NCBI GenBank assembly: GCA_031732855.1
Contig: JAVMKJ010000212.1
Span: 1 to 9,914, forward strand
Origin: JAVMKJ01 sp031732855
GTDB taxonomy: Bacteria > Pseudomonadota > Gammaproteobacteria > Competibacterales > Competibacteraceae
DNA: 9,914 bases
Reading direction: 5' to 3'
Numbering within the stretch: position 1 is the first letter of the stretch; each line of letters begins with the position of its first letter. Under the pieces are notes generated by a model. It had not been told where the DNA came from. It did no database searches and saw only the letters and a program-made list of their open reading frames with translations. Shown in pieces: positions 1 to 6,297 of the stretch. The position numbers and the translations under genes were made by a program.

Positions 1-85
1 TGTAGCCGCAGCGAGTCAAGGTATCGTGCAGGCGGGTGGCGATGATGCCGTCGTCTTCGACGATCAGAATGGTTTTACGGGTCAT
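1..85 (-). CDS. Response regulator receiver domain protein, N-terminal fragment
   Basis: Read on the minus strand from the ATG at 85-83, the DNA encodes MTRKTILIVEDD followed by GIIATRLHDTLTRCGY, 28 residues before the window edge. This is the start of a CheY-like receiver domain: a hydrophobic first strand (ILIV), the acidic cluster E10-D11-D12 that binds Mg2+ in the family, and a first helix ending in GY. The phosphoacceptor Asp (normally near residue 55) and any output domain lie outside the window, so DNA-binding, enzymatic and stand-alone types cannot be told apart. A Shine-Dalgarno sequence AGGAG (positions 94-90 read on the minus strand) sits 4 nt before the ATG and supports this start. 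The gene is divergent from mscS. Family assignment is fairly firm despite the short stretch; specific role unknown. Confidence 0.75.
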   Translation of the reverse strand, partial: MTRKTILIVEDDGIIATRLHDTLTRCGY

Positions 86-328
86 AGCGCTCCTATCCGC
101 CTCGTGGAATCACCGTTTCGAACCACCCCGGCGCTCAGCGCCACCCCTCCTGATCCAACGAGGGGAAATTCCACAACCAGTTTTTCCCAGATTTCAGGTC
201 GGTGCAAATCCTTTTTTTCCGATCGTGCATCCTCCGAAATGCCCCCGAAGCACCGTTCCCCGGTGCGTTGCCCCGCCGGGCCGTCTAAACTGACGACATC
301 CGAATTCCTCCCCCACATCCCTGGCCTC
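86..328. other. Divergent intergenic region
   Basis: This 243-bp spacer lies between the minus-strand response regulator and the plus-strand mscS, so it should hold both promoters. I see no convincing -35/-10 pair on either strand. It contains a 13-bp palindrome at 130-142, a 6-bp stem GCACCG/CGGTGC at 250-255 and 261-266 upstream of mscS, and a T7 run near 212-219. Plus-strand reading frames continue through it in frame with mscS, but the translation (rich in Pro, Ser and Arg) looks non-coding. Confidence 0.5.
130..142. repeat. 13-bp palindrome in divergent spacer
   Basis: GGCGCT-C-AGCGCC is a perfect inverted repeat centred on 136. It lies about 45 bp upstream of the response regulator start, within its probable 5' leader or promoter. 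It could be an operator or a short RNA hairpin (GGCGC-TCA-GCGCC). In GC-rich DNA, a chance palindrome of this size is possible. Confidence 0.3.
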
Positions 329-1684
329 ATGCAACAACCCTTGTTCGACGGCGCCCCGATCCTCGCCTGGCTGCGAATGGTCTGGGAGTGGTTGCACGCG
401 GATTTCCTCACGCCGGCCCACATCGTCCATACCGCCATGCAGGTGCCGGCCCTGGTCTGCACCGGTTTCACCGCCTGGTGGATTCACGATTTCGCCCACC
501 CCTGGCTGGTCCGGCGCATCCAGACCAGCCAGACAGGCGAATATGGCCGGCACGCCCTGCTGGCGCTGGCGGCGCTGGTCTTTCCCCTGTTGTGGATAGC
601 AGGGCTGGCGATCGCCGGGGCGGTCGCGGCACGGTTCGGCTGGCCCAACCACTGGATCCGGGTCGGCGTCCATCTGCTGGCGGCCTGGATCGCCATCCGC
701 CTGTTCTCGATGTTCGTGCGCGAGCCGGTCTGGGCGCGGGCGGTGGTGATCGCCGCCTTCAGTATCGCCGTACTGGCCATTCTCGACCTGCTCGATCCGA
801 CCCTGGCCTTCCTGGATCGACTGGCCATCAACCTCGGCCAAATGCGGCTGTCGCTGCTGACCGTGCTGAAAAGCATGTTCTATTTCGGAATCGCGCTGTG
901 GGCGGCGGTACTGGTATCGCGAATTCTGGAGCAGCGGTTGCAGCATCTGCCCAGCCTGACCCCATCGGTGCGGGTGCTGTTCGGTAAATTGCTCACCGGC
1001 GGGCTGATCACCCTGGCGGTGGTGGGGTCGCTGGCCAGCGCCGGCATCGATTTCACCGCGTTGGCCCTGTTCGGCGGCGCGCTCGGCGTCGGTCTCGGTT
1101 TCGGCCTGCAGAAAATCACCTCCAATCTGATCAGCGGCATCATGCTGCTGATGGACAAGTCCATCAAACCCGGCGACGTGATTCAGATCGGGGAAACCTA
1201 CGGTTGGGTGGCCTCGCTGGGCGCGCGCTACGTCTCGGTGGAAACCCGCGACGGCACCGAATATCTCATCCCCAACGAGGAGTTGATCACCCATCAGGTC
1301 ATCAACTGGTCGCATCGCAACGACCTGGCGCGGCTCAAGGTGCGGGTGCGGATTTCCTACGACGCCGACGTGCGCAAGGTGTTGGAATTGATGGTGCGGG
1401 GCGCCGGCCGGCCGGCGCGGGTGCTGGCCGACCCGGCGCCGCGGGCGCTGCTGCTGGAGTTCGGAGAGAGCTTTCTGCTACTGGAACTCCGGTTCTGGAT
1501 TCGCGACGTGCAAAACGGCATCCGCAACATCTCCAGCGATGTGATGCTGGAAATCTGGGACCTGTTCCGGGAGCACGGCATCACCCTGCCCGTGCCACGG
1601 CAGGGCATCGACATCAACGCCCTGCCGCCGATGACGGTACGCCTGGATGCTCCGCGCGCCGGCCCGAATGGTAACTTGCCCTAA
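329..1684 (+). CDS. MscS family mechanosensitive ion channel
   Basis: A 451-residue small-conductance mechanosensitive channel protein of the inner membrane, expected to open under membrane tension and release ions and solutes on hypo-osmotic shock. Several hydrophobic segments (about residues 36-55, 76-101, 109-129, 136-155, 178-197 and 218-240) precede the family's pore helix at about 243-275, with its small-residue pattern GGALGVGLGFGLQ, followed by the typical TSNLISGIMLLMDKSIKPGD and the beta domain (PNEELITHQVINWSHRN). The C-terminal alpha/beta domain fills about 345-440. At roughly seven predicted helices it is larger than the 3-helix E. coli MscS, and resembles the longer members such as YbdG/YnaI in size. 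The ATG at 329 was chosen because hydrophobic protein sequence begins just after it; there is no clear Shine-Dalgarno. In-frame ATGs at 239 and 26 would add non-conserved-looking sequence. Confidence 0.9.
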   Translation: MQQPLFDGAPILAWLRMVWEWLHADFLTPAHIVHTAMQVPALVCTGFTAWWIHDFAHPWLVRRIQTSQTGEYGRHALLALAALVFPLLWIAGLAIAGAVAARFGWPNHWIRVGVHLLAAWIAIRLFSMFVREPVWARAVVIAAFSIAVLAILDLLDPTLAFLDRLAINLGQMRLSLLTVLKSMFYFGIALWAAVLVSRILEQRLQHLPSLTPSVRVLFGKLLTGGLITLAVVGSLASAGIDFTALALFGGALGVGLGFGLQKITSNLISGIMLLMDKSIKPGDVIQIGETYGWVASLGARYVSVETRDGTEYLIPNEELITHQVINWSHRNDLARLKVRVRISYDADVRKVLELMVRGAGRPARVLADPAPRALLLEFGESFLLLELRFWIRDVQNGIRNISSDVMLEIWDLFREHGITLPVPRQGIDINALPPMTVRLDAPRAGPNGNLP

Positions 1685-1695
1685 CAGTTTGTATG

Positions 1696-1732
1696 CTTGT
1701 CGAAGACAAGTCCGCTTGTTAACGTTTTTTTT
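1696..1732 (+). terminator. Alternative hairpins with T8 run between mscS and GH57 gene
   Basis: CTTGTC (1696-1701), loop GAA, GACAAG (1705-1710) forms one perfect 6-bp stem. The same right arm can instead pair with CTTGT (1715-1719) across a TCCG loop, forming ACAAG-TCCG-CTTGT. A run of eight T follows at 1725-1732. The second hairpin plus T-run resembles an intrinsic terminator, though the stem is short, only moderately GC-rich, and separated from the T-run by about 5 nt. It could terminate mscS transcription or act in the leader of the GH57 gene. Confidence 0.4.
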
Positions 1733-1753
1733 CGCCATCGCCCACAAAATAAC

Positions 1754-1760
1754 GAGGAGG
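1754..1760 (+). promoter_or_regulatory. Ribosome binding site of GH57 gene
   Basis: GAGGAGG lies 6 nt before the ATG at 1767. This strong Shine-Dalgarno fixes the start over the in-frame upstream ATG at 1647, which falls inside the end of mscS. Confidence 0.75.
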
Positions 1761-1766
1761 CGCGCG

Positions 1767-3095
1767 ATGAGGGACATCCACCATGCCCTGGTGCTGAACA
1801 TGCACCAGCCCCCCGGCAATCTCGATGCCCTGCTCGACACCAACGAGTGGGAAGTCAAGGAAATCCTGTTCGCCTACGACCGCATGCCGCGGGTGCTTTG
1901 GGACTATCAGGACATCGCCCGCGTCCACCTGTCGCTGTCCGGAACCCTGCTGGAAACCCTGTCCAGTCCCGCCTTCCAGAGCCGCGTCTACGGCACCGTC
2001 GATTGCGGCAAACTGCTCTGGCACTTGCAAAACCAGAAGCTGTTCGAGATTCTCGGCACCGGTTATTACCACCCGGTGCTGGCGCTGATTCCGGAAGCCG
2101 ACTGGGACGAGCATATCGCCCGCTGGCAGGCCATCGCCCGCCATCTGCTCTGGCGGACCCAGTTCAACGGTTTCTGGCCGCCGGAAATGGGGTTTGACAT
2201 GCGGCTGATCCCTCACCTGAAGCGGGCCGGCTTCCGCTACGTGATGGTGGACTGCGAGTACGTCGACCCGGTCGATTCGATGAGTTGGCAGGAACTGCGC
2301 TACCGGCCGCACCTCGCCGAGTACGGCGGCGAGCAGATCGCGATCGTCGTCCGCGACCGCGAACTGTCCGACGCCCAACTGTCCGGCATGGACTACGGCT
2401 GGTTCTATCACGAGTTGCACGAGCGGACCAAATGGTGCGAATTCCCACCGCTGGTGACCACCGCCACCGACGGCGACAACGGCGGCTGGTTCCGCAACGT
2501 CAGCGACAAATCCAACTTCTGGACCTATTTTTACCGCGAGGCGATGGAGGAGATTCGAGCGGGCCATTCGACCGTGCGGCCGATCTTCATCAGCGAATAC
2601 CTGGACCGGTACGGCGCGCACGGGCAGGTCACGGTACGGCGCGGGGCCTGGAACACCGACGAGCATCACGGCTGGGACTTCCACCAGTGGCAGGGTTCCT
2701 GGGCCCAGCGCGACACCATGGTCCGCGTCCACGACCTGAGCCGGGAATTCCACGCCGTGGCGCAGGCGGCGGCCCGCGCCCAGGACCCGAATCCCGAACT
2801 GGCGCGGGTGCTGAACGAAGCGCATTGGCACCTGCTGCGCGCCGAGACCAGTTGCAACTTCTACTGGGGCGAAGCCTGGGTTTACAAATCCCACATCGAT
2901 CTGGACAGCGTCGCCTGGCATCTGGGCGAGGCCAAGGCCATTCTGGGCGACCGTTTGTTCGCATCGGCGGCGCTGGAAACGCCGGTAAAGCAGGCCGAAA
3001 CTCCGGCGGAACCCGCCGCGCCATCCGAAACGGCGGCGCCGGTCGCGGAGCCGGGCACCACAGCCCCGGCGGCCAGCGGTTCGGGCCAACCCTGA
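1767..3095 (+). CDS. Glycoside hydrolase family 57 protein
   Basis: A 442-residue cytoplasmic-type protein (no signal peptide) of GH57, a family of retaining alpha-glucan-active enzymes: amylases, 4-alpha-glucanotransferases, branching enzymes, amylopullulanases. All five family regions are recognisable: H13-Q14-P15 near the N-terminus; GTGYYHPVL (G99, H102); WPPEMGF with E140 in the nucleophile position; TDGDNGGW, where D235 sits at the acid/base position; and RAETSCNFYWG (about 358-368). Region 4 reads DGDNGG rather than the commoner DGExFG, which points to a less studied subgroup whose substrate I cannot name. The last 40 or so residues form an Ala/Pro/Glu-rich tail that looks disordered. 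No glycogen genes adjoin it; the neighbours are mscS upstream and a REP-like repeat downstream. Function as an alpha-glucan enzyme is inferred from the family. Confidence 0.88.
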   Translation: MRDIHHALVLNMHQPPGNLDALLDTNEWEVKEILFAYDRMPRVLWDYQDIARVHLSLSGTLLETLSSPAFQSRVYGTVDCGKLLWHLQNQKLFEILGTGYYHPVLALIPEADWDEHIARWQAIARHLLWRTQFNGFWPPEMGFDMRLIPHLKRAGFRYVMVDCEYVDPVDSMSWQELRYRPHLAEYGGEQIAIVVRDRELSDAQLSGMDYGWFYHELHERTKWCEFPPLVTTATDGDNGGWFRNVSDKSNFWTYFYREAMEEIRAGHSTVRPIFISEYLDRYGAHGQVTVRRGAWNTDEHHGWDFHQWQGSWAQRDTMVRVHDLSREFHAVAQAAARAQDPNPELARVLNEAHWHLLRAETSCNFYWGEAWVYKSHIDLDSVAWHLGEAKAILGDRLFASAALETPVKQAETPAEPAAPSETAAPVAEPGTTAPAASGSGQP

Positions 3096-3114
3096 GCGAT
3101 CCCGTCCTTTCCCA

Positions 3115-3154
3115 CCCTCACCCCAACCCCCCTCCCGCAAGCGGGCGAGGGGAG
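3115..3154. repeat. REP-like palindromic repeat (CCCTCACCCC type)
   Basis: CCCTCACCCCAACCC at the left is followed by CCCCT, CCCGC-AA-GCGGG, a CG bulge and AGGGG. The core stem CCCGC/GCGGG (3134-3138 and 3141-3145) has a 2-nt loop, and outer CCCCT/AGGGG pairing extends it. Sequences of this form recur between genes in many GC-rich proteobacteria. The usual mirror-image right end (a GGGGTGAGGG form) is only loosely echoed at about 3166-3177 by GGTGGGGGAGGG, so the right flank seems degenerate. It begins 20 bp after the GH57 stop and may stabilise transcript ends or stop transcription; there is no T-run. Confidence 0.6.
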
Positions 3155-3204
3155 TGAACGGTTATGGTGGGGGAGGGAGTCCACGCGATTTTGCGGAAGT
3201 TAAT

Positions 3205-3209
3205 GGAGG
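3205..3209 (+). promoter_or_regulatory. Ribosome binding site of MIF homologue
   Basis: GGAGG lies 8 nt before the ATG at 3218. It selects the start that puts Pro directly after the initiator Met, as the enzyme family requires, and rules out the upstream in-frame ATG at 3164. Confidence 0.7.
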
Positions 3210-3217
3210 TTCGTCCC

Positions 3218-3565
3218 ATGCCCCTGCTTGCCCTGCAAACCTCGGCCCTCTTGTCCAACCAGCAGCGTCACGACCTGCTCGCGCCGCTCTCGAAAATCGT
3301 CGCCGAGTGCATCGGCAAACCGGAACGCTACGTCATGGTCACCGTCAACGAAGCCGCGATGCTGATGGGCGGCGTGGAAGGTCCCGCCGCCTACGCCGAT
3401 ATCCGCAGCATCGGCGGCCTGAGCGGCGCGGTGAACCGCAAATTGTCCGAGCGCATTTGCGCGCTGCTGCAAGAGCAGCTCGGCATCCCGCCCGACCGGG
3501 TCTACCTCGGGTTCACCAGCGTCAGCGCCGAAAACTGGGGCTGGAACGGCGGCACGTTTGGCTGA
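3218..3565 (+). CDS. MIF/phenylpyruvate tautomerase family protein
   Basis: A 115-residue protein of the tautomerase superfamily, MIF branch; mature length (114) equals that of human MIF. After Met removal the catalytic N-terminal proline is present (MPLLALQT), and the other active-site positions align: Lys in GKPERYVMV (K34, MIF Lys32 region), Ile in RSIGG (I65, MIF Ile64) and Tyr in PPDRVYLGF (Y96, MIF Tyr95). The C-terminus GWNGGTFG matches the MIF ending GWNNSTFA. The family forms homotrimers and catalyses keto-enol tautomerisation of phenylpyruvate-like compounds; the physiological substrate in bacteria is generally unknown. A uma2-type gene starts 25 nt after the stop, so the two may share a transcript, with the REP-like element just upstream. 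No signal peptide. Confidence 0.9.
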   Translation: MPLLALQTSALLSNQQRHDLLAPLSKIVAECIGKPERYVMVTVNEAAMLMGGVEGPAAYADIRSIGGLSGAVNRKLSERICALLQEQLGIPPDRVYLGFTSVSAENWGWNGGTFG

Positions 3566-3590
3566 CCAACGCCGCGCGGGGAGAAATACC

Positions 3591-4184
3591 ATGACGCGAC
3601 CTGCGCTCGAACCCCAGCAAGAGGGCTTCACTTACGGTGATTATTGCCGCTGGCCGGATGACGAACGTTGGGAACTGATCGACGGCGAGGCTTACGCCAT
3701 GGCCGCGCCGGGTCTGGCCCATCAGACGGTGGTCGGCGAGCTGTTCCGGCAAATCGCCAACCACCTAGTCGGCAAACCCTGTCGGCCCTTCGTCGCGCCC
3801 TTCGACGTGCGCCTGCCGCGCGGGAACGAGGCGGATGACGACGCGACCACGGTGGTGCAACCCGACATCTCGGTCGTCTGCGATCCGGCCAAGCTGGACG
3901 AGCGAGGCTGTCGCGGCGCGCCGGACTGGGTCGTCGAAGTACTGTCGCCCAGCACCGCCGCCAAGGATCAGATTCAGAAGCTCGCCGCCTACGAACGGGC
4001 CGGCGTGCGCGAGGTCTGGCTGGTGCATCCCACCGATCACGTCGTCATCGTCTACACTTTGAGCGCCGACGGGGGTTACGGCAAACCCGCCATCCACGAA
4101 ACCCGGGGAACGCTGGCGCCTGGCCCATTTCTCGACTTGGCTATCGAATGGGATTTGGCGTTTCCGGTTGTGACGGCGCCCTGA
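3591..4184 (+). CDS. Uma2 family (DUF820) putative endonuclease
   Basis: A 197-residue protein of the Uma2/DUF820 family, which adopts a PD-(D/E)XK nuclease fold. Visible family features: WELIDGEAYAMAAPGLAHQ (E28, G32, H44), the catalytic-type QPDISVV with D92, VVEVLSPST with E116, and the following K125...K130LAAYERAGVREVWLV. All putative metal-binding and catalytic positions are intact. A GGGGAG Shine-Dalgarno (3578-3583) lies 7 nt before the ATG at 3591. It starts 25 nt after the MIF homologue and so probably shares its transcript. Uma2 proteins are abundant in cyanobacteria and large-genome bacteria, often in multiple copies, and their biological role is not established; nuclease activity is inferred from fold. 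No partner antitoxin or methylase is visible nearby. Confidence 0.85.
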   Translation: MTRPALEPQQEGFTYGDYCRWPDDERWELIDGEAYAMAAPGLAHQTVVGELFRQIANHLVGKPCRPFVAPFDVRLPRGNEADDDATTVVQPDISVVCDPAKLDERGCRGAPDWVVEVLSPSTAAKDQIQKLAAYERAGVREVWLVHPTDHVVIVYTLSADGGYGKPAIHETRGTLAPGPFLDLAIEWDLAFPVVTAP

Positions 4185-4210
4185 AACCCTTTCCTGCCCT
4201 TTTCACCGAC

Positions 4211-4220
4211 AAGGATCCTT
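4211..4220. repeat. 10-bp palindrome upstream of first kup
   Basis: AAGGATCCTT is a perfect palindrome 27 nt after the Uma2 stop and about 58 nt before the first kup ATG. I found no convincing promoter or terminator in this 93-bp gap (4185-4277). The palindrome could be an operator or chance. Confidence 0.2.
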
Positions 4221-4277
4221 CAAGCCGCAAGAACCTTGATATCGGTGCGCTTCACCCGCCATTCGCCAATCGTCTCC

Positions 4278-6167
4278 ATGACCACTCATTCCGATTCCGC
4301 CCCGCGCGATACCCAACTCCTGCCGCTCACCCTGGCCGCCATCGGCGTGGTGTACGGCGACATCGGCACCAGCCCGTTGTATGCCATGCGCGAATGCTTC
4401 GGGGGCAGCCATGCGCTTGCCCCCACTCACGACAACGTGCTGGGCGTTCTCTCCCTGATTTTCTGGGCGCTGATCATCGTCATTTCCGTCAAATACGTGA
4501 CCTTTGTGATGCGCGCCGACAACCGGGGCGAAGGCGGAATTCTGGCGTTGCTGGCCCTGACGACGCACAACTTCAAGGGCACGGCGCGACAACGCGCTTG
4601 GCTGATCGGACTGGGCATTTTCGGTGCCTCGCTGTTCTACGGCGACGGCGTCATTACTCCGGCGATTTCGGTGCTCAGCGCGGTCGAGGGCCTGCACATC
4701 GCCACCCCGATGCTGGACGACTACGTGATTCCAATCACCCTGGTCATTTTGCTGGCGCTGTTTCTGATTCAGGCGCGGGGCACGGCGCAAGTGGGCGCTT
4801 ATTTCGGCCCGATCATGGTGCTGTGGTTCGCCACCCTGGCGCTGTTGGGCCTGATTAACCTGGCGCAGGAACCGCAAGTGCTGACGGCGCTCAATCCTGG
4901 CTACGCCTTGCGATTCTTCGCGGTCAATCGCTGGGGCGGTTTCCTGGTGCTGGGCGCCGTGTTTCTGGCGGTGACCGGCGGCGAGGCGCTGTATGCAGAT
5001 ATGGGCCACTTCGGCAAGAAACCGATTCGGCTGGCCTGGTTCTTCTTCGTGTTGCCGGCGATCCTGCTCAACTATCTGGGTCAGGGGGCGCTGCTGTTGC
5101 GCGATCCGACGGCGGTCACCCATCCATTCTATTTACTGGCTCCGTCCTGGCTGTTGTATCCGATGGTCATGCTGGCGACCATGGCCACCGTCATCGCCTC
5201 GCAAGCGGTGATTTCCGGGGTGTTTTCCGTCACCCGGCAGGCGGCGCAACTGGGCTACTGTCCGCGCATCGCCATCCGCCATACGTCCGACCAGGCCATC
5301 GGCCAGATTTACGTGCCCGCCGCCAACTGGGTCTTGCTGCTGGCGGTCATCGGTCTGGTGCTCGGATTTCATACCTCGTCCAACCTGGCCGCCGCCTACG
5401 GCATCGCGGTCACCATCGCGATGGCGATCGACACGCTGCTGGTGCTGACGCTGGCCCGCATGAGCTGGAACTGGAGCTGGTTCCGCATCGGGCTGGCGGT
5501 CGTCGCTTTCCTGTTGCTGGAACTGGCGTTTCTCAGCGCCAACGCCCTCAAGATCGGCCATGGCGGCTGGATTACCCTGCTGATCGCGTCGGCGCTCTTT
5601 ACCTTGATGGTCACCTGGAAAGACGGGCGCAAGCTGCTGAATCAACGATTGCGCGAGAATGCGATGCCGCTGGATTTGTTCCTGCAAAGCCTGACGCAAG
5701 GGTCCACCCTGCGGGTGCCGGGCACGGCGGTTTTTCTGACCAGCAATCCCGACGGCGTGCCGAACGCGCTGCTGCACAACATGAAGCACAACAAGGTGGT
5801 GCACGAACGCCTGGTATTGCTAACCGTGACGCCGCAGGAGATTCCACGCTTGACGGATCAGGATCGGGTCACCGTATATGATTTGGGTCACAACACCTGG
5901 CGGATCGTCGTTCGTTACGGCTTCGCCGAAAACCCCAACCTGCCGCACGCCCTGACGCTGTGCGAACCGCTGGGGCTGCGTTTCGAGATGATGGATACCA
6001 CCTTCTTCCTGGGCCGGGCCACGCTGATACCCACTACTCGGGCCGGCATGGCGCTGTGGCGCGAAAAGCTGTTCGCCAGCCTGTTCCGCAATGCGACCCG
6101 CCCGATGGACTTCTTCCGCATTCCGTACAACCGGGTCGTGGAAATGGGTACGCAGGTGGAGCTGTAA
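4278..6167 (+). CDS. kup: Kup/HAK/KUP family potassium transporter (first copy)
   Basis: A 629-residue low-affinity K+ uptake protein, thought to be a K+/H+ symporter of the inner membrane; length is typical (E. coli Kup 622). The family signature GVVYGDIGTSPLYA gives D28 (E. coli D23). FYGDGVITPAISVLSAVEG puts D123 where E. coli has E116, and GGEALYADMGHFG carries E236 (E. coli E229). About twelve membrane helices occupy residues 17-450, followed by a cytosolic domain with NALLHNMKHNKVVHERLVLLTV and the ending NRVVEMGTQVEL. Where Kup proteins usually read AVTGTM, this one has AVTIAM. The ATG at 4278 was preferred although it lacks a Shine-Dalgarno; an in-frame TTG at 4236 would add 14 residues without a better ribosome site. 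A probable terminator follows, so this gene is likely transcribed separately from the second kup. Confidence 0.93.
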   Translation: MTTHSDSAPRDTQLLPLTLAAIGVVYGDIGTSPLYAMRECFGGSHALAPTHDNVLGVLSLIFWALIIVISVKYVTFVMRADNRGEGGILALLALTTHNFKGTARQRAWLIGLGIFGASLFYGDGVITPAISVLSAVEGLHIATPMLDDYVIPITLVILLALFLIQARGTAQVGAYFGPIMVLWFATLALLGLINLAQEPQVLTALNPGYALRFFAVNRWGGFLVLGAVFLAVTGGEALYADMGHFGKKPIRLAWFFFVLPAILLNYLGQGALLLRDPTAVTHPFYLLAPSWLLYPMVMLATMATVIASQAVISGVFSVTRQAAQLGYCPRIAIRHTSDQAIGQIYVPAANWVLLLAVIGLVLGFHTSSNLAAAYGIAVTIAMAIDTLLVLTLARMSWNWSWFRIGLAVVAFLLLELAFLSANALKIGHGGWITLLIASALFTLMVTWKDGRKLLNQRLRENAMPLDLFLQSLTQGSTLRVPGTAVFLTSNPDGVPNALLHNMKHNKVVHERLVLLTVTPQEIPRLTDQDRVTVYDLGHNTWRIVVRYGFAENPNLPHALTLCEPLGLRFEMMDTTFFLGRATLIPTTRAGMALWREKLFASLFRNATRPMDFFRIPYNRVVEMGTQVEL

Positions 6168-6187
6168 GCCGGTAACCGTTATTCCTG

Positions 6188-6220
6188 GCTCCGACCCTTT
6201 CCGGCGTTCGGGGCGTTTTT
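6188..6220 (+). terminator. Candidate intrinsic terminator after first kup
   Basis: GCTCCGA (6188-6194) can pair with TCGGGGC (6208-6214), seven pairs including one wobble, around a 13-nt loop, followed by G and five T (6216-6220). It lies 20 nt after the stop codon. The loop is long and the T-run short, so this is moderate evidence. A competing GCCGG/CCGGC pairing (about 6168-6172 with 6201-6205) is also possible. Confidence 0.45.
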
Positions 6221-6248
6221 GTTTGCATGAAACAGCCTCGTTGCAAAC
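6221..6248. promoter_or_regulatory. Operator-like dyad upstream of second kup promoter
   Basis: GTTTGCA (6221-6227) and TGCAAAC (6242-6248) are perfect 7-bp inverted half-sites with centres 21 bp apart, two turns of B-DNA. They end 3 bp before the -35 element of the predicted promoter, which is where a dimeric activator would commonly bind. The binding protein is unknown. Confidence 0.45.
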
Positions 6249-6251
6249 CAA

Positions 6252-6280
6252 TTGATTCTGACTCGATCGCCGCTTATGAT
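6252..6280 (+). promoter_or_regulatory. Sigma70-type promoter of second kup
   Basis: TTGATT (6252-6257; 4 of 6 to TTGACA) and TATGAT (6275-6280; 5 of 6 to TATAAT) are separated by the optimal 17 bp. Transcription would begin near 6287 and give a leader of about 77 nt before the second kup. It is the best promoter match in the window and lies in the expected place, between a terminator and a gene. Confidence 0.6.
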
Positions 6281-6292
6281 GCGTTGCATCAT
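6276..6292. promoter_or_regulatory. Palindrome over the -10 and start site
   Basis: ATGATGC-GTT-GCATCAT is a perfect 7-bp inverted repeat with a 3-nt centre. It covers most of the -10 hexamer and the predicted transcription start, the classic place for a repressor operator. It would not form a full hairpin in RNA starting at about 6287, so a DNA-level role is more likely. Confidence 0.4.
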
Positions 6293-6297
6293 CGCCT

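Noticed and set aside
190..219. GATTT...AAATC inverted repeat followed by a T-run, as a terminator
   Set aside because: The stem is only 5 bp and AT-rich with an 11-nt or longer loop, and no plus-strand gene lies upstream to terminate.
26..328. N-terminal extension of MscS from an ATG at 26
   Set aside because: It would overlap the response regulator start on the other strand, and the added residues are polar, Pro/Ser-rich and unlike a membrane protein N-terminus.
194..1315. Minus-strand open frame of 373 codons opposite mscS
   Set aside because: Antisense to the MscS pore and membrane regions; the Gln/Arg/Asp-rich translation has no domain.
1697..1725. TTGTCG-17 bp-TAACGT as promoter of the GH57 gene
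   Set aside because: Spacing is right, but the -10 matches only 3 of 6 positions, and the segment is better explained by the overlapping hairpins.
1719..3140. Minus-strand open frame of 473 codons opposite the GH57 gene
   Set aside because: Antisense shadow of a gene with all GH57 motifs; low-complexity Arg/Gly/Val-rich translation with no family features.
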